Shown in pieces: positions 1 through 7,170 of a DNA stretch of 35,281 nucleotides. Source of the stretch: Ga0077536 sp043744805 (lineage in GTDB: Bacteria > Pseudomonadota > Gammaproteobacteria > Ga0077536); assembly GCA_043744805.1 (NCBI GenBank), contig JAYTTZ010000069.1, positions 1 to 35,281 on the forward strand, read 5' to 3'. The notes beneath the pieces were generated by a model, which saw only the letters and a program-made list of their open reading frames with translations, did not search any database and had not been told where the DNA came from. A program made the translations under genes and the position numbers. How positions within the stretch are numbered: the first letter of the stretch is position 1; each line of letters begins with the position of its first letter.

Positions 1-189
1 AGACACCCCGGGAAGCTTCTCGAGGAAGCCGCGCAATACCGAGCCATGCCCGGAGCCGGCCATGGGCAGCAGGAGGAAGGCAGCCGTCGCCAGCAGGAAC
101 AACAGCCAGGACAGCGCGCGGCGACCGCCGAGGGGCTTTTCGAGTCGTTCGATTTCGGCGCTGATCGGGTCGTCGGGCTTCTGGTGCAT
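1..189 (-). CDS. N-terminal part of a membrane-anchored protein of unknown function (cut by window edge)
   Basis: The ATG is at 189 on the minus strand and 63 codons are visible before the window ends. The protein begins MHQKPDDPIS, has a charged cytoplasmic stretch to about residue 25, then one hydrophobic segment at about residues 26-44 (ALSWLLFLLATAAFLLLPMA), followed by what looks like the start of an external domain. The start lies 6 nt after the stop codon of the di-heme-type membrane protein at 196-1017, so the two are almost certainly co-transcribed. A signal-anchor followed by a periplasmic domain next to a b-type cytochrome would suit a periplasmic electron-transfer partner, but no heme-binding motif is visible in the part seen. 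I do not recognise the family. Confidence 0.7.
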   Translation of the reverse strand, partial: MHQKPDDPISAEIERLEKPLGGRRALSWLLFLLATAAFLLLPMAGSGHGSVLRGFLEKLPGVS

Positions 190-195
190 CAGGGG

Positions 196-1017
196 CTACC
201 AGTAAAAGAAAACGGAAACGATGTGGGCCGTCAGCGTTGCAAGCAGCGCAAACGAAAGGGGGACGTGGATCAGCAACCAGATGTCGGTCCAGGTCTTGGT
301 GCGAATGAAGCCACGGATTTCCTCCAGCTGCGTCAGGCGCTGGAACTGCAGGGCGTAAAGGTCGCGGAGCAGTTGCGGGGCGTCGCCCTTGATCATCGGT
401 TCCAGTGCTTCGACGGCTTTGCGGGTGGGGCAGCCGAACACCTGGGCCGTGAACCGGCCGCCGAGCTTGCCCATGATATTTGCGCGCGTCGACTGCTCCA
501 CCAGTTGTTGGACCGCGGGGGAAAGCTTGCTGGAAATGCGCTTGGACTGGCCGTCGATTTCCCTCAACTGGTGCCCAATCTGGTCGAGCGCCTTGCCATT
601 CAACATGCCGCTCATCAGCGCCGGGTTGCGGAAATAGACATAAACGCCCCAGATGCCGCTGGCGATCACCGTCAGCATGAGGCCATAGGCCAGGGTGTGG
701 ATGTTCCAGCCAAACTGGAACCCGGTGTGGAGCGTGGCGACCACCACCAGGGAAAGGCCGAGATAGACGTGGGCCGAGAGCCAGCCCTGGACGGTCCCCA
801 GCCGGGAACGGTAGGCACGCTTGCGCAGGCCAAACAGGAGAAGCCAGACAATGATGAGGGCACCGATGGTCCCCAGGGTGTAGCCAAGCCAGGTGCCCCC
901 GTTGGGAACGGTGGCGGGCGTATGCCAGAGATAGGCAGCAATGCTGCCCAGCACCAAAACCGTGGCCCAGGTCAGATAGCGGAACCCAGCAAACTTCAAG
1001 ACGTTTTGATGCAGCAT
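196..1017 (-). CDS. Putative di-heme cytochrome b-like integral membrane protein
   Basis: A 273-residue protein with about five membrane segments: roughly residues 13-31, 43-64, 80-99, 107-129 and 245-272. Two histidine pairs are visible, H83/H97 and H251/H265. Each is an HX13H pair within one helix, the spacing used to hold two stacked b-hemes in a helix bundle, as in ferric reductase and NADPH-oxidase type proteins. Between helices 4 and 5 is a soluble stretch of about 115 residues, rich in charged residues and probably helical. No FAD or NAD(P)H domain is present, so this would be only the membrane electron conduit. It is the first gene of a two-gene unit with the truncated gene at 1-189. 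The name rests on the histidine pattern and topology; I cannot assign a substrate. Confidence 0.7.
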   Translation of the reverse strand: MLHQNVLKFAGFRYLTWATVLVLGSIAAYLWHTPATVPNGGTWLGYTLGTIGALIIVWLLLFGLRKRAYRSRLGTVQGWLSAHVYLGLSLVVVATLHTGFQFGWNIHTLAYGLMLTVIASGIWGVYVYFRNPALMSGMLNGKALDQIGHQLREIDGQSKRISSKLSPAVQQLVEQSTRANIMGKLGGRFTAQVFGCPTRKAVEALEPMIKGDAPQLLRDLYALQFQRLTQLEEIRGFIRTKTWTDIWLLIHVPLSFALLATLTAHIVSVFFYW

Positions 1018-1039
1018 CCGTCAGGGCTTCTACAGAGTT

Positions 1040-1300
1040 AACAGGACGTGGCAGCTCTCGCTCGTATCCTACTGGGAATTGTTACTAAATTTCCACCTTG
1101 GAGATGGATTGATTCGACCACCGGACGCGTACGCGCCGACCTTCGCCGCACTGCACACAGCCTGCGGTGGAAAAACCTCAAGATTCGATCGTGGGTTTTG
1201 GCAGAGCCGCCGTGGAGGCGTTGCGAGGAACCCACCCGATGGCGGCGGCAGGATAGATACCCCGCCACGACGGACCTCGCGGCGGGGTGGTTTTATTTAT
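1040..1300 (+). other. Non-coding stretch with plus-strand structure; possible small RNA
   Basis: This 260-bp gap between the cytochrome-like gene and the SDR pseudogene has no convincing reading frame but ends in a clear plus-strand terminator. Several complementary pairs are visible: TTTCCACC near 1088 with GGTGGAAA near 1164, AAAACC with GGTTTT around 1168-1198, and GCCGCC near 1205 with GGCGGC near 1242. GGA trinucleotides occur about eight times in the last 205 nt, roughly twice the chance level. No good -35/-10 pair was found. A small RNA is possible but unproven. The same stretch must also hold the minus-strand promoter of the gene at 196-1017. Confidence 0.2.
1259..1300 (+). terminator. 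Rho-independent terminator
   Basis: A perfect 8-bp stem, ACCCCGCC (1259-1266) with GGCGGGGT (1281-1288), around a 14-nt loop, followed by GG and the T-rich run TTTTATTTATT. The T-rich side shows that it works on the plus strand. No recognisable plus-strand gene lies upstream, so it ends either a small RNA or a transcript whose gene has been lost. Confidence 0.6.
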
Positions 1301-1717
1301 TAAACCTCGAATTACCGTCCAACTGATGATCGTGCCCCGCTGCCGGGGCGGCATGACCTTGGCCGCCTCGCGTCCGGTCAGGAACCCGCCCAGGGCCGCA
1401 CATCTCCCAGACCTTGCGATAGACCCGGGCGGTGGTTTCCGTGATGCCGAAGCGCACGTTGCCACCCACGTTGAACACCAACACGCTGATGGGACCTATG
1501 GTCGATTCAATCCCGGTGAACAGGCGAGTCACCGCGTCTTCTCAGAACCGAAGGCATGGCACCGTCCGCCTGCGGCCTCGATGGCGGCCTGCAGTGGAGC
1601 GAGTTGCTCCACCTTGCGGCGCGTCACGCAGGTGGTCAGGCCTTCCCGGGCAATGCGTTGGGCAATCGAACTGCCGGTGGCGTCTCCGGCACCGATGATG
1701 AGGGCCACGTCGTGCAT
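1300..1717 (-). pseudogene. Short-chain dehydrogenase/reductase (SDR) pseudogene, frameshifted and truncated
   Basis: The gene starts at 1717 with the classical SDR nucleotide-binding N-terminus (GAGDATGSSIAQRIAREG; the usual TGxxxGxG loop appears as GAGDATGSS). Reading continues to the stop at 1529 with a typical dinucleotide-fold strand-helix pattern (…APLQAAIEAAGGRCHAFG). The protein then resumes in another frame at about 1532-1395 (TGIESTIGPISVLVFNVGGN, matching the SDR NNAG region), and again in a third frame at about 1400-1310 (GREAAKVMPPRQRGTIIS, matching the segment before the catalytic serine). The sequence stops there, so the YxxxK active site is missing. At least two frameshifts plus a 3' truncation make it non-functional. 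A perfect palindrome lies about 60 bp upstream and was probably its operator. Confidence 0.75.
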
Positions 1718-1775
1718 GGTGGAGTCCTGCGATTGTGGACGTCAGGACGCAAGGTCAGCGCCGTCGGGCATGGTC

Positions 1776-1801
1776 GGTTGCATATCTTTGTATATGCAAC
1801 C
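1776..1801. promoter_or_regulatory. Perfect 10-6-10 palindromic operator
   Basis: The arms GGTTGCATAT (1776-1785) and ATATGCAACC (1792-1801) are exact inverted repeats around CTTTGT. The site is A+T-rich at its centre, in otherwise G+C-rich DNA, and lies upstream of the SDR pseudogene start at 1717. The size and symmetry suit a dimeric MarR- or TetR-type repressor. No matching regulator gene is left in the window. Confidence 0.5.
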
Positions 1802-1829
1802 CCAACGCCGCAGACCTGGGGTGCGGTTA

Positions 1830-1945
1830 CAGCCTTCCCACCAGCAACGGTGCCGGCGCGCATGCCACCGCTGTCAGCGAGTTTTCACTGAGTGGCCTGC
1901 CGCTTTGCGCTGGAGATCTTGGCGTCGGTGAGTTTGTTCAGCAGG
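1830..1945 (-). pseudogene. Remnant of a P4-type tyrosine integrase (N-terminal domain)
   Basis: On the minus strand one frame reads LNKLTDAKISSAKRQATQ, a stop codon, then KLADSGGMRAGTVAGGKA. This matches the conserved opening of tRNA-targeting integrases (LTDxxIrxAKP… KLaDgxGLyl…GxKxW) in order and spacing. One in-frame stop and the loss of everything after about residue 45 show that it is dead. It lies about 170 bp beyond the 3' end of tRNA-Lys, on the same strand. That is the usual place and orientation for an integrase that inserted into a tRNA 3' end. Nothing else recognisable lies between it and the tRNA. Confidence 0.55.
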
Positions 1946-2117
1946 GCGGTAACGCCTGCCGACTGTGTCGGACATTTGCTAGCTACCGTCGAACCTACCG
2001 TCAGGGGATGCAGGCTGCCAACGAATTCACGGGGAACCCGGTCGACTCTGATGGTCTGTTTCCAGGGATTTTTTTGGCCGTTTCCGGGTTGCCGTTGGAC
2101 GTCGTTGGAAGCGGTGA

Positions 2118-2193
2118 TGGTGGGCCGTGTAGGACTCGAACCTACAACCTACTGATTAAGAGTCAGCAGCTCTACCAATTGAGCTAACGGCCC
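2118..2193 (-). tRNA. tRNA-Lys (anticodon CTT)
   Basis: The full cloverleaf folds: acceptor GGGCCGT/ACGGCCC, D arm GCTC…GAGC, anticodon stem GCTGA/TCAGT with loop CTCTTAA, T arm GTAGG/CCTAC with TTCGAGT. The 3' CCA is encoded (2118-2120). It reads AAG codons. It is the last tRNA of a four-gene minus-strand cluster, and its 3' end was apparently the attachment site of the element whose integrase remnant follows. Confidence 0.95.
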
Positions 2194-2209
2194 TTGCGGG
2201 AGAGGGTGA

Positions 2210-2286
2210 TGGGGCGAGCGATGGGGTTCGAACCCACGACATCAGGTACCACAAACCTGCGCTCTACCAACTGAGCTACGCCCGCC
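2210..2286 (-). tRNA. tRNA-His (anticodon GTG)
   Basis: The anticodon loop is TTGTGGT on the stem CAGGT/ACCTG. The acceptor stem is 8 bp (GGCGGGCG with CGCTCGCC, one G-T pair), which includes the extra G at position -1 paired with C73 that is characteristic of tRNA-His. CCA is encoded. It is third in the cluster. Confidence 0.95.
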
Positions 2287-2352
2287 ATCGAACTTGCTCT
2301 CTTTCACTGTCGTGTGTCCGATGCCTTGCTTGCATCGGCACCCACGTTTTGG

Positions 2353-2429
2353 TGGCGCGCCTGGCAGGACTCGAACCTGCTACCCTCGGCTTAGAAGGCC
2401 GATGCTCTATCCGGATGAGCTACAGGCGC
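2353..2429 (-). tRNA. tRNA-Arg (anticodon TCT)
   Basis: Acceptor GCGCCTG/CAGGCGC with discriminator G, anticodon stem TCGGC/GCCGA and loop CTTCTAA, T arm GCAGG/CCTGC, encoded CCA. It reads AGA (and by wobble AGG) codons. It is second in the cluster. Confidence 0.95.
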
Positions 2430-2465
2430 ATTCGAAACCAGGAAGAGACGTCGGCACCAACCGTT

Positions 2466-2542
<77 letters not shown>

Positions 2543-2577
2543 AGTATTCGGTCACCGGTCCCAGCGAAAGAGACCGG

Positions 2578-2606
2578 ATGATACGCAGCGAGGCCGGAGG
2601 ACGCAA
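2578..2606 (-). promoter_or_regulatory. Candidate promoter of the tRNA cluster
   Basis: On the minus strand a -10-like TATCAT (2583-2578) is 17 bp from a weak -35-like TTGCGT (2606-2601). Transcription would start near 2571, giving a leader of about 28 nt before tRNA-Pro. Confidence 0.35.
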
Positions 2607-2729
2607 CGCAGTTGGCACGCTTCCATGCTTGCGGCCGCAATCCCAGTCGAGCAACATTCCGCGCGCCGCGGACCAACACCGTCGGCCAAGCATTCCAGCT
2701 TCGTTTCAACCCCTTTCAAGGAACCTCCC

Positions 2730-3233
2730 ATGGCCGGCACCCGCGTCAAGCTCGATACCAACCACGGCTCATTCACGCTCGAACTATTCGACGAACAGGC
2801 CCCGGCCACCGTCGCCAACTTCCTCCAGTACGTGGCTGACGGCTTCTACGCCGGCACGATTTTTCACCGCGTCATCGACGGCTTCATGGTCCAGGGCGGT
2901 GGGTTCACCCCCACCATGAGCCAGAAGAAGACCCAAGCCCCCATCCAGAACGAAGCCAGCAACGGCATCGCCAATGACGTGGGCACCGTCGCCATGGCCC
3001 GCACCAACGATCCCCATTCCGCCACCGCCCAGTTCTTCATCAACGTGAAGAACAATGATTTCCTGAACCACCGTGACCCTTCCACGCAGGGCTGGGGCTA
3101 CTGCGTGTTTGGCAAGATCGTCGAAGGAATGGATGTCGTGGAACTGATCAAGGCCGTGAAGACCGGCCGCAGCAATGGCATGACCGACGTGCCCGTCGAA
3201 ACCGTTGAAATCACCGCCACCGCGCTGGCCTGA
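2730..3233 (+). CDS. ppiB: Peptidyl-prolyl cis-trans isomerase, cytoplasmic cyclophilin
   Basis: A 167-residue cyclophilin that catalyses cis-trans isomerisation of X-Pro bonds. The catalytic and binding residues are in place: the F45-H-R47 motif (IFHRVIDGFMVQGGG), Q55, the QFFIN strand at 101-105 and the GYCVFG strand at 123-128. The length matches the family and there is no signal peptide, so this is the cytoplasmic form. The ATG at 2730 is preceded by AAGGAACC. An open frame continues upstream across the tRNA genes but is not coding. lpxH follows after 8 nt, in the ppiB-lpxH order often seen in gammaproteobacteria. Confidence 0.95.
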   Translation: MAGTRVKLDTNHGSFTLELFDEQAPATVANFLQYVADGFYAGTIFHRVIDGFMVQGGGFTPTMSQKKTQAPIQNEASNGIANDVGTVAMARTNDPHSATAQFFINVKNNDFLNHRDPSTQGWGYCVFGKIVEGMDVVELIKAVKTGRSNGMTDVPVETVEITATALA

Positions 3234-3241
3234 GGCCAGCG

Positions 3242-3988
3242 ATGGCAACGCTCTTCCTTTCCGATGTCCACATGAGCGAGTTGCGCCTGGCGCAGCTTGC
3301 CGTTTTCCATGCCGTACTCCAGCGCGCGGCCGAGCGTCGCGCCACGGTTTACATCCTGGGTGATCTGGTCGAGTTCTGGCCGGGCGACGACGACGACGCG
3401 CCCTTCCATCTCGAAGTGGTGGCCGCCCTGAAGCATTTCACCGACGCGGGCGGCAGCCTGCACGTGGCGCTCGGCAACCGCGACTTCCTGCTGGGCGAGC
3501 GCTTCAGTCGCGATACCGGCGCAAGCCTGCTGCCTGACTACGCGACGCTTACGCTGGGCGGGGAGCAGGTGCTGGTGGGCCACGGCGATCTCCTCTGCAC
3601 GCGCGACCTCAAGTACCAGGCTTTCCGGAGCTTCGTGCGCGATCCCGGCAACCAACAGAAATTCCTGCTCGCGCCGCTCGCCGAGCGCCGGCGCATCGCC
3701 GCCCAGACTCGCGAAGGCACGCAGACCTCGATGATGGAGAAGGACGATCACATCATGGATGTCGACGCCGCCGAGGTCCTGCGGGTGCTGCAGGCCCACG
3801 CGGCCACGGTCTTGATCCACGGCCACACCCACCGCCCGGGTGTCCACCGGCTGGAGGCCGAGGGCGTGACGCGACGGCGCTTTGTCCTGGGCGACTGGTA
3901 CGAGGAAGGCAAGGTGCTGTGGGTAGACGGCGAAGGCGCGGCCAACTATCGCCTGCTCTCGACCAGCGAGTTCCTCGCCTCAGCCTGA
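3242..3988 (+). CDS. lpxH: UDP-2,3-diacylglucosamine diphosphatase
   Basis: A 248-residue metallophosphoesterase that cleaves UDP-2,3-diacylglucosamine to lipid X, the fourth step of lipid A synthesis, at the inner face of the membrane. The motifs are complete: SDVH (residues 7-10), GD (40-41), GNRDF (78-82), GHGD (113-116) and HGHTHRP (193-199). The di-manganese ligands D8, H10, D41, N79, H114, H193 and H195 are present. The usual GDLFEAWIGDD loop reads GDLVEFWPGDD here, a mild variation. Its stop overlaps the convergent ampD stop by 9 bp. Confidence 0.95.
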   Translation: MATLFLSDVHMSELRLAQLAVFHAVLQRAAERRATVYILGDLVEFWPGDDDDAPFHLEVVAALKHFTDAGGSLHVALGNRDFLLGERFSRDTGASLLPDYATLTLGGEQVLVGHGDLLCTRDLKYQAFRSFVRDPGNQQKFLLAPLAERRRIAAQTREGTQTSMMEKDDHIMDVDAAEVLRVLQAHAATVLIHGHTHRPGVHRLEAEGVTRRRFVLGDWYEEGKVLWVDGEGAANYRLLSTSEFLASA

Positions 3989-4561
3989 CGACCCGCCCCC
4001 GAGTGCCCGGCGATACCGGGGCCAGTCGAAGAACGGCCCCGGATCGGTCTTGCGGCCCGGCGCGATGTCGGCATGCCCGACGATGTTGCCCACGGCGATT
4101 GCGGGATAAGCCGCGCGCAGGGTCGCGGTGAGCGCTACGAGGGTTTCGTATTGCGCCTCGGCAAAGGCGTCTCCGTCGCAACCTTCGAGTTCGATGCCAA
4201 TCGAGAAGTCATTGCAGCCCGTGCGAGTCGCAAAGCGCGAGACACCCGCGTGCCACGCACGCTCCAGCGTTGAAACGAATTGCAGGCAGGTGCCGTCCCG
4301 CCGTACGAGGAAATGAGCCGAGACTTCCAGTTCCGCGAGCCCAGGGAAACCGGGATGCGCGGAAAGGTCCAGCTGGTTGGTGAACAGCGCCTCGATATGC
4401 GGACCGCCGTAGCAACCCGCAGGGAGGCTGATGGCGTGGATCACCAGCAGGTCAATCTCGGTGCCGGGCGGTCGCGCATTGGCGTTGAGTGACGGCACGC
4501 ATTGCGCGCCGGCACACCAGCCGGTCGCCGGATCGAAGGCCAGCCAGTTCGAATCAAGCAC
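3980..4561 (-). CDS. ampD: 1,6-anhydro-N-acetylmuramyl-L-alanine amidase
   Basis: A cytoplasmic zinc amidase that removes the peptide from anhydro-muropeptides during peptidoglycan recycling; in organisms with ampR/ampC its loss raises beta-lactamase expression. Taking the GTG at 4561 gives 193 residues, the normal length. The zinc ligands H42 (LLVIHAIS), H163 (VGHADIAPGRKTDPG) and D173 and the catalytic E125 (IGIELEG) are all present. The GTG start overlaps the end of egtD (GTGCTTGA, 8 nt), which suggests translational coupling. Upstream in-frame codons lie inside egtD and are not used. Confidence 0.93.
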   Translation of the reverse strand: MLDSNWLAFDPATGWCAGAQCVPSLNANARPPGTEIDLLVIHAISLPAGCYGGPHIEALFTNQLDLSAHPGFPGLAELEVSAHFLVRRDGTCLQFVSTLERAWHAGVSRFATRTGCNDFSIGIELEGCDGDAFAEAQYETLVALTATLRAAYPAIAVGNIVGHADIAPGRKTDPGPFFDWPRYRRALGGGSSG

Positions 4562-5531
4562 GGGCCGGCGCGGCAAGCACCAGTGAGAACGCGTCGTCCG
4601 GCGCACTGAAATGCCGCTCGATGCGCAGGCCCGCCGAGGCCAGCAACCCAACCAGTGATTCAGGGGAAAACTTGCGGCTGATTTCCGTACGCACCGTTTC
4701 GCCTTCCACCAGATCCAGGGCTTCCCCGAGGCGACCCAGCGAGACGGTCTGCGCCTCCCGGCTCTCGAGGTGCATCTCGATGCGCGCCTCTCCGACGTTG
4801 TAGAACGCACGGTGCGCGAACCGCTCCGGTACGAAATCCGCCCCCAGCGCGACGTTCAGCACCGACAGCACGTTGAGATTGAACGCCGCCGTGTAGCCCG
4901 CCGCATCGTTGTAGGCCGCGTTGAGCCGCGCTTCGTCCTTGACGCGATCGGCGCCCAACAGCAGGCCGTCGCCGGGCGCCATCAGGCAGCGCAGATCCCG
5001 CAGGAGCACCACGGCCTCCTCGGCGGTGAAGTTGCCGATGGTGCCGCCAAGGAACATGAACAAGGTCGGACCGGCGAAATCCGGCAGGTGTTCAAGCCCG
5101 GCGGTGAAATCACCCAGCAGGGGTTTGACCTCCAGCCCTGAAAACCGCGCCGACAGCAGGCTGGCACTGCGGGTCAGCACGTCCGCGCAGACGTCGAAAG
5201 GGCAGTACTGCACTTCCAGCCCCTGCGCGGCGCAGGCCTCGAACAGCGGACCAATCTTGTTCGCCACGCCACTACCAAGCTCGACCAACACGCGCGGCAT
5301 GACGGTGTTGATGATTTCCGCGGCGTGGGCCGCGAGCAAGGCGCGCTCCGTGCGCGTCGGGTAGTACTCAGGGGTGTCGCAGATGGCTTCGAACAAGGCC
5401 GACCCGCGGTCGTCGTAGAAGTACTTGGGGGGCAGTTCGCGGGGTGCCTGCAGCAGCCCTCGGCGAACATCTTCCTCCAGGGTGGGCACCACGCGGGAGG
5501 GAAGGACTAACTGGGGTTCTGGACTCGTCAT
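4554..5531 (-). CDS. egtD: L-histidine N(alpha)-methyltransferase (ergothioneine pathway)
   Basis: A 325-residue SAM-dependent enzyme that trimethylates histidine to hercynine. The family signature is clear: KYFYDDRGSALFEAI with TPEYYPTRTE (about residues 36-61), the SAM loop VELGSGVANK (83-92), and LFMFLGGTIGNF (about 157-168) with its conserved glycine-rich loop and asparagine. The length matches stand-alone EgtD. The partner sulfoxide synthase egtB, often adjacent, is not in this window; ampD overlaps the 3' end instead. The gene is divergent from nadC, with about 124 bp between them. Confidence 0.93.
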   Translation of the reverse strand: MTSPEPQLVLPSRVVPTLEEDVRRGLLQAPRELPPKYFYDDRGSALFEAICDTPEYYPTRTERALLAAHAAEIINTVMPRVLVELGSGVANKIGPLFEACAAQGLEVQYCPFDVCADVLTRSASLLSARFSGLEVKPLLGDFTAGLEHLPDFAGPTLFMFLGGTIGNFTAEEAVVLLRDLRCLMAPGDGLLLGADRVKDEARLNAAYNDAAGYTAAFNLNVLSVLNVALGADFVPERFAHRAFYNVGEARIEMHLESREAQTVSLGRLGEALDLVEGETVRTEISRKFSPESLVGLLASAGLRIERHFSAPDDAFSLVLAAPARA

Positions 5532-5596
5532 GCGTCGCGCCTGGTGTTGGAGTAGCCGCCTCCGGGGAAGGCGGGCCGGATGATAGCACTGGCGGT

Positions 5597-5626
5597 TTGA
5601 ACATCCGGCCTTGCTGCGATTAGGCT
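5597..5626 (+). promoter_or_regulatory. Candidate nadC promoter
   Basis: TTGAAC (5597-5602), an 18-bp spacer and TAGGCT (5621-5626) on the plus strand. This would start transcription near 5633, about 23 nt before the GTG start of nadC. The match to sigma70 is moderate. Confidence 0.35.
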
Positions 5627-5655
5627 AGAGAACCGCCCGCAGAGAGCCCTCCACC

Positions 5656-6531
5656 GTGCCTTCCACCTTCGACCGCAGCGCCACCCGGATAGATTTCTTT
5701 GCCGACCTCGACACCAACATCGCAGCCGCCCTGGCCGAAGATGTCGGCAGTGGCGATGCCACCGCGAGCCTCGTACCTCCCGGCCGCCGTGCGGTGGCTA
5801 CCGTGATCTGCCGCGAAACTGCGGTGCTGTGCGGCCAGCGCTGGTTCGAAGGGGTCTATCAGGCACTCGATCCGGGCACGCGCGTCGAATGGCTGAAGGC
5901 GGACGGCGAGCCCTTGCAGGCCGATGACGTGGTCTGTCGCGTGCACGGTTCAGCGCAGGTGCTGGTCACCGGTGAACGTAGCGCGCTCAACTTCCTGCAG
6001 ACACTGTCCGGCACCGCCACCGCCGCCCGTCGTTACGCGGACGCGCTGGCCGTCAGCACCACGCGCCTCCTCGATACCCGCAAGACCATTCCCGGGCTGC
6101 GCCGTGCGCAGAAATACGCCGTGCGCTGCGGCGGCGGATTCAACCATCGCGCCGGGCTGTATGACGGCGTGCTCGTGAAGGAAAACCACATCGCGGCGGC
6201 GGGCTCGATCGCCGCCGCAATCAACGCGCTCCACGCCGCCAGAGTGAACCTGCCCATCGAAGTAGAAGTGGAAACGCTCGCCCAGATTGGCGAGGCCATC
6301 GCGGCCGGGGCCGACATGCTGCTGCTCGATAATTTCACGGTGCAGATGCTGGAGGGCGCCGTCGCCCTCGCTGCAGGCCGGGTGAAGCTCGAGGCTTCCG
6401 GCGGATTCGAGTTCGCCGACCTGCCGGCAGTCGGCGCCACCGGGGTTGATTTCGTCTCCGTTGGCGGGCTGACCAAGCACCTCAAGGCCACCGATTTCTC
6501 CATGCGGATCACCCAGACAGACGCTAGCTGA
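5656..6531 (+). CDS. nadC: Quinolinate phosphoribosyltransferase (decarboxylating)
   Basis: A 291-residue enzyme that makes nicotinate mononucleotide from quinolinate and PRPP in de novo NAD synthesis. The visible signatures are EDVGSGDATA (28-37), TRKTIPGLR (141-149), K153, GGGFNHR (159-165), KENH (175-178), the EVEVE strand near 221-225, LLLDNF and the C-terminal EASGG and SVGGLTKH segments. The start is GTG (5656). It is divergent from egtD. The downstream neighbour fchA is convergent, with 8 nt between the two stop codons. Confidence 0.95.
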   Translation: MPSTFDRSATRIDFFADLDTNIAAALAEDVGSGDATASLVPPGRRAVATVICRETAVLCGQRWFEGVYQALDPGTRVEWLKADGEPLQADDVVCRVHGSAQVLVTGERSALNFLQTLSGTATAARRYADALAVSTTRLLDTRKTIPGLRRAQKYAVRCGGGFNHRAGLYDGVLVKENHIAAAGSIAAAINALHAARVNLPIEVEVETLAQIGEAIAAGADMLLLDNFTVQMLEGAVALAAGRVKLEASGGFEFADLPAVGATGVDFVSVGGLTKHLKATDFSMRITQTDAS

Positions 6532-6539
6532 ACGGCTCC

Positions 6540-7163
6540 TTACAGCCGGCTGCGCGCGGCCTCGTAGATGCGTGCCACCGCGGGCTCCGCTGCAACCAGC
6601 AGCCGGGCGAGTTCGCCCAGCCGCCGTTCGGTGAACTCGCGGTCCTTGATGACCGCTGCGTTGACGTAGACGTTCAGCGCAGCGCTCTTCAAGCTGGCCC
6701 ATCCCGCCATCACCGCCACGCCAGCATCGCTTATCACGTTGGGATTGCCGCGCAAGGCCACCGGCTCGGACAGCGCGACGACCCGCGCGGCCAGTCGCGC
6801 GCAGGCCAGTGGTGCGTCGGTGGCAAGCTTCAGGGCGGCCTGGATGGCGGCGCTCCGCGCGAGTTTCTGGCCGTCGGTGTCCCGTGCCAGGCCGTAGGCC
6901 ACCATCACGGCATCGAAGGCCGCACCGTCCTCGGCAATCGTATGGGTAAGCGCCGCCCGCAGCGCCTCGGCGTCTACCAGCACCACGTGCATCTCATCGG
7001 CGACGTCGGCGTGCTTCTCCTTCCCCAGGGTCAGGTTGCACACCATGCTGATCAGCGCGGCACCCATGGCGCCCATCAGACCGGCTGCGCTGCCGCCACC
7101 AGGCGTCGAGGCACGGCTGGCAAGTTGGTCGAGGAAATCCTCGACGGATTGATCCGTAATCAA
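6540..7163 (-). CDS. fchA: Methenyltetrahydrofolate cyclohydrolase (FchA / cyclodeaminase family)
   Basis: This belongs to the formiminotransferase-cyclodeaminase fold and interconverts methenyl- and formyl-tetrahydrofolate. With the TTG start at 7163 it has 207 residues, close to FchA of methylotrophs. Conserved stretches are STPGGGSAAG (19-28), MVCNLTLGKEKH (40-51), AFDAVMVAYGL (92-102), ATDAPLACA (124-132) and NPNVISDAGVAV (150-161). The frame is open upstream as far as 7364, but that part has no family similarity and crosses into mtdA. A perfect AGGAGG lies 7 nt before the TTG. It is divergent from mtdA, which supplies the preceding oxidation step. Confidence 0.9.
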   Translation of the reverse strand: MITDQSVEDFLDQLASRASTPGGGSAAGLMGAMGAALISMVCNLTLGKEKHADVADEMHVVLVDAEALRAALTHTIAEDGAAFDAVMVAYGLARDTDGQKLARSAAIQAALKLATDAPLACARLAARVVALSEPVALRGNPNVISDAGVAVMAGWASLKSAALNVYVNAAVIKDREFTERRLGELARLLVAAEPAVARIYEAARSRL

Positions 7164-7170
7164 GTGCAGG

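Noticed and set aside
1088..1260. 6S RNA, suggested by CAGCCTGCGG near 1155
   Set aside because: That decamer resembles the 3' part of 6S RNA, but the matching 5' strand would lie only about 80 nt away, too short for the 180-nt 6S fold, and the closing stem is not found.
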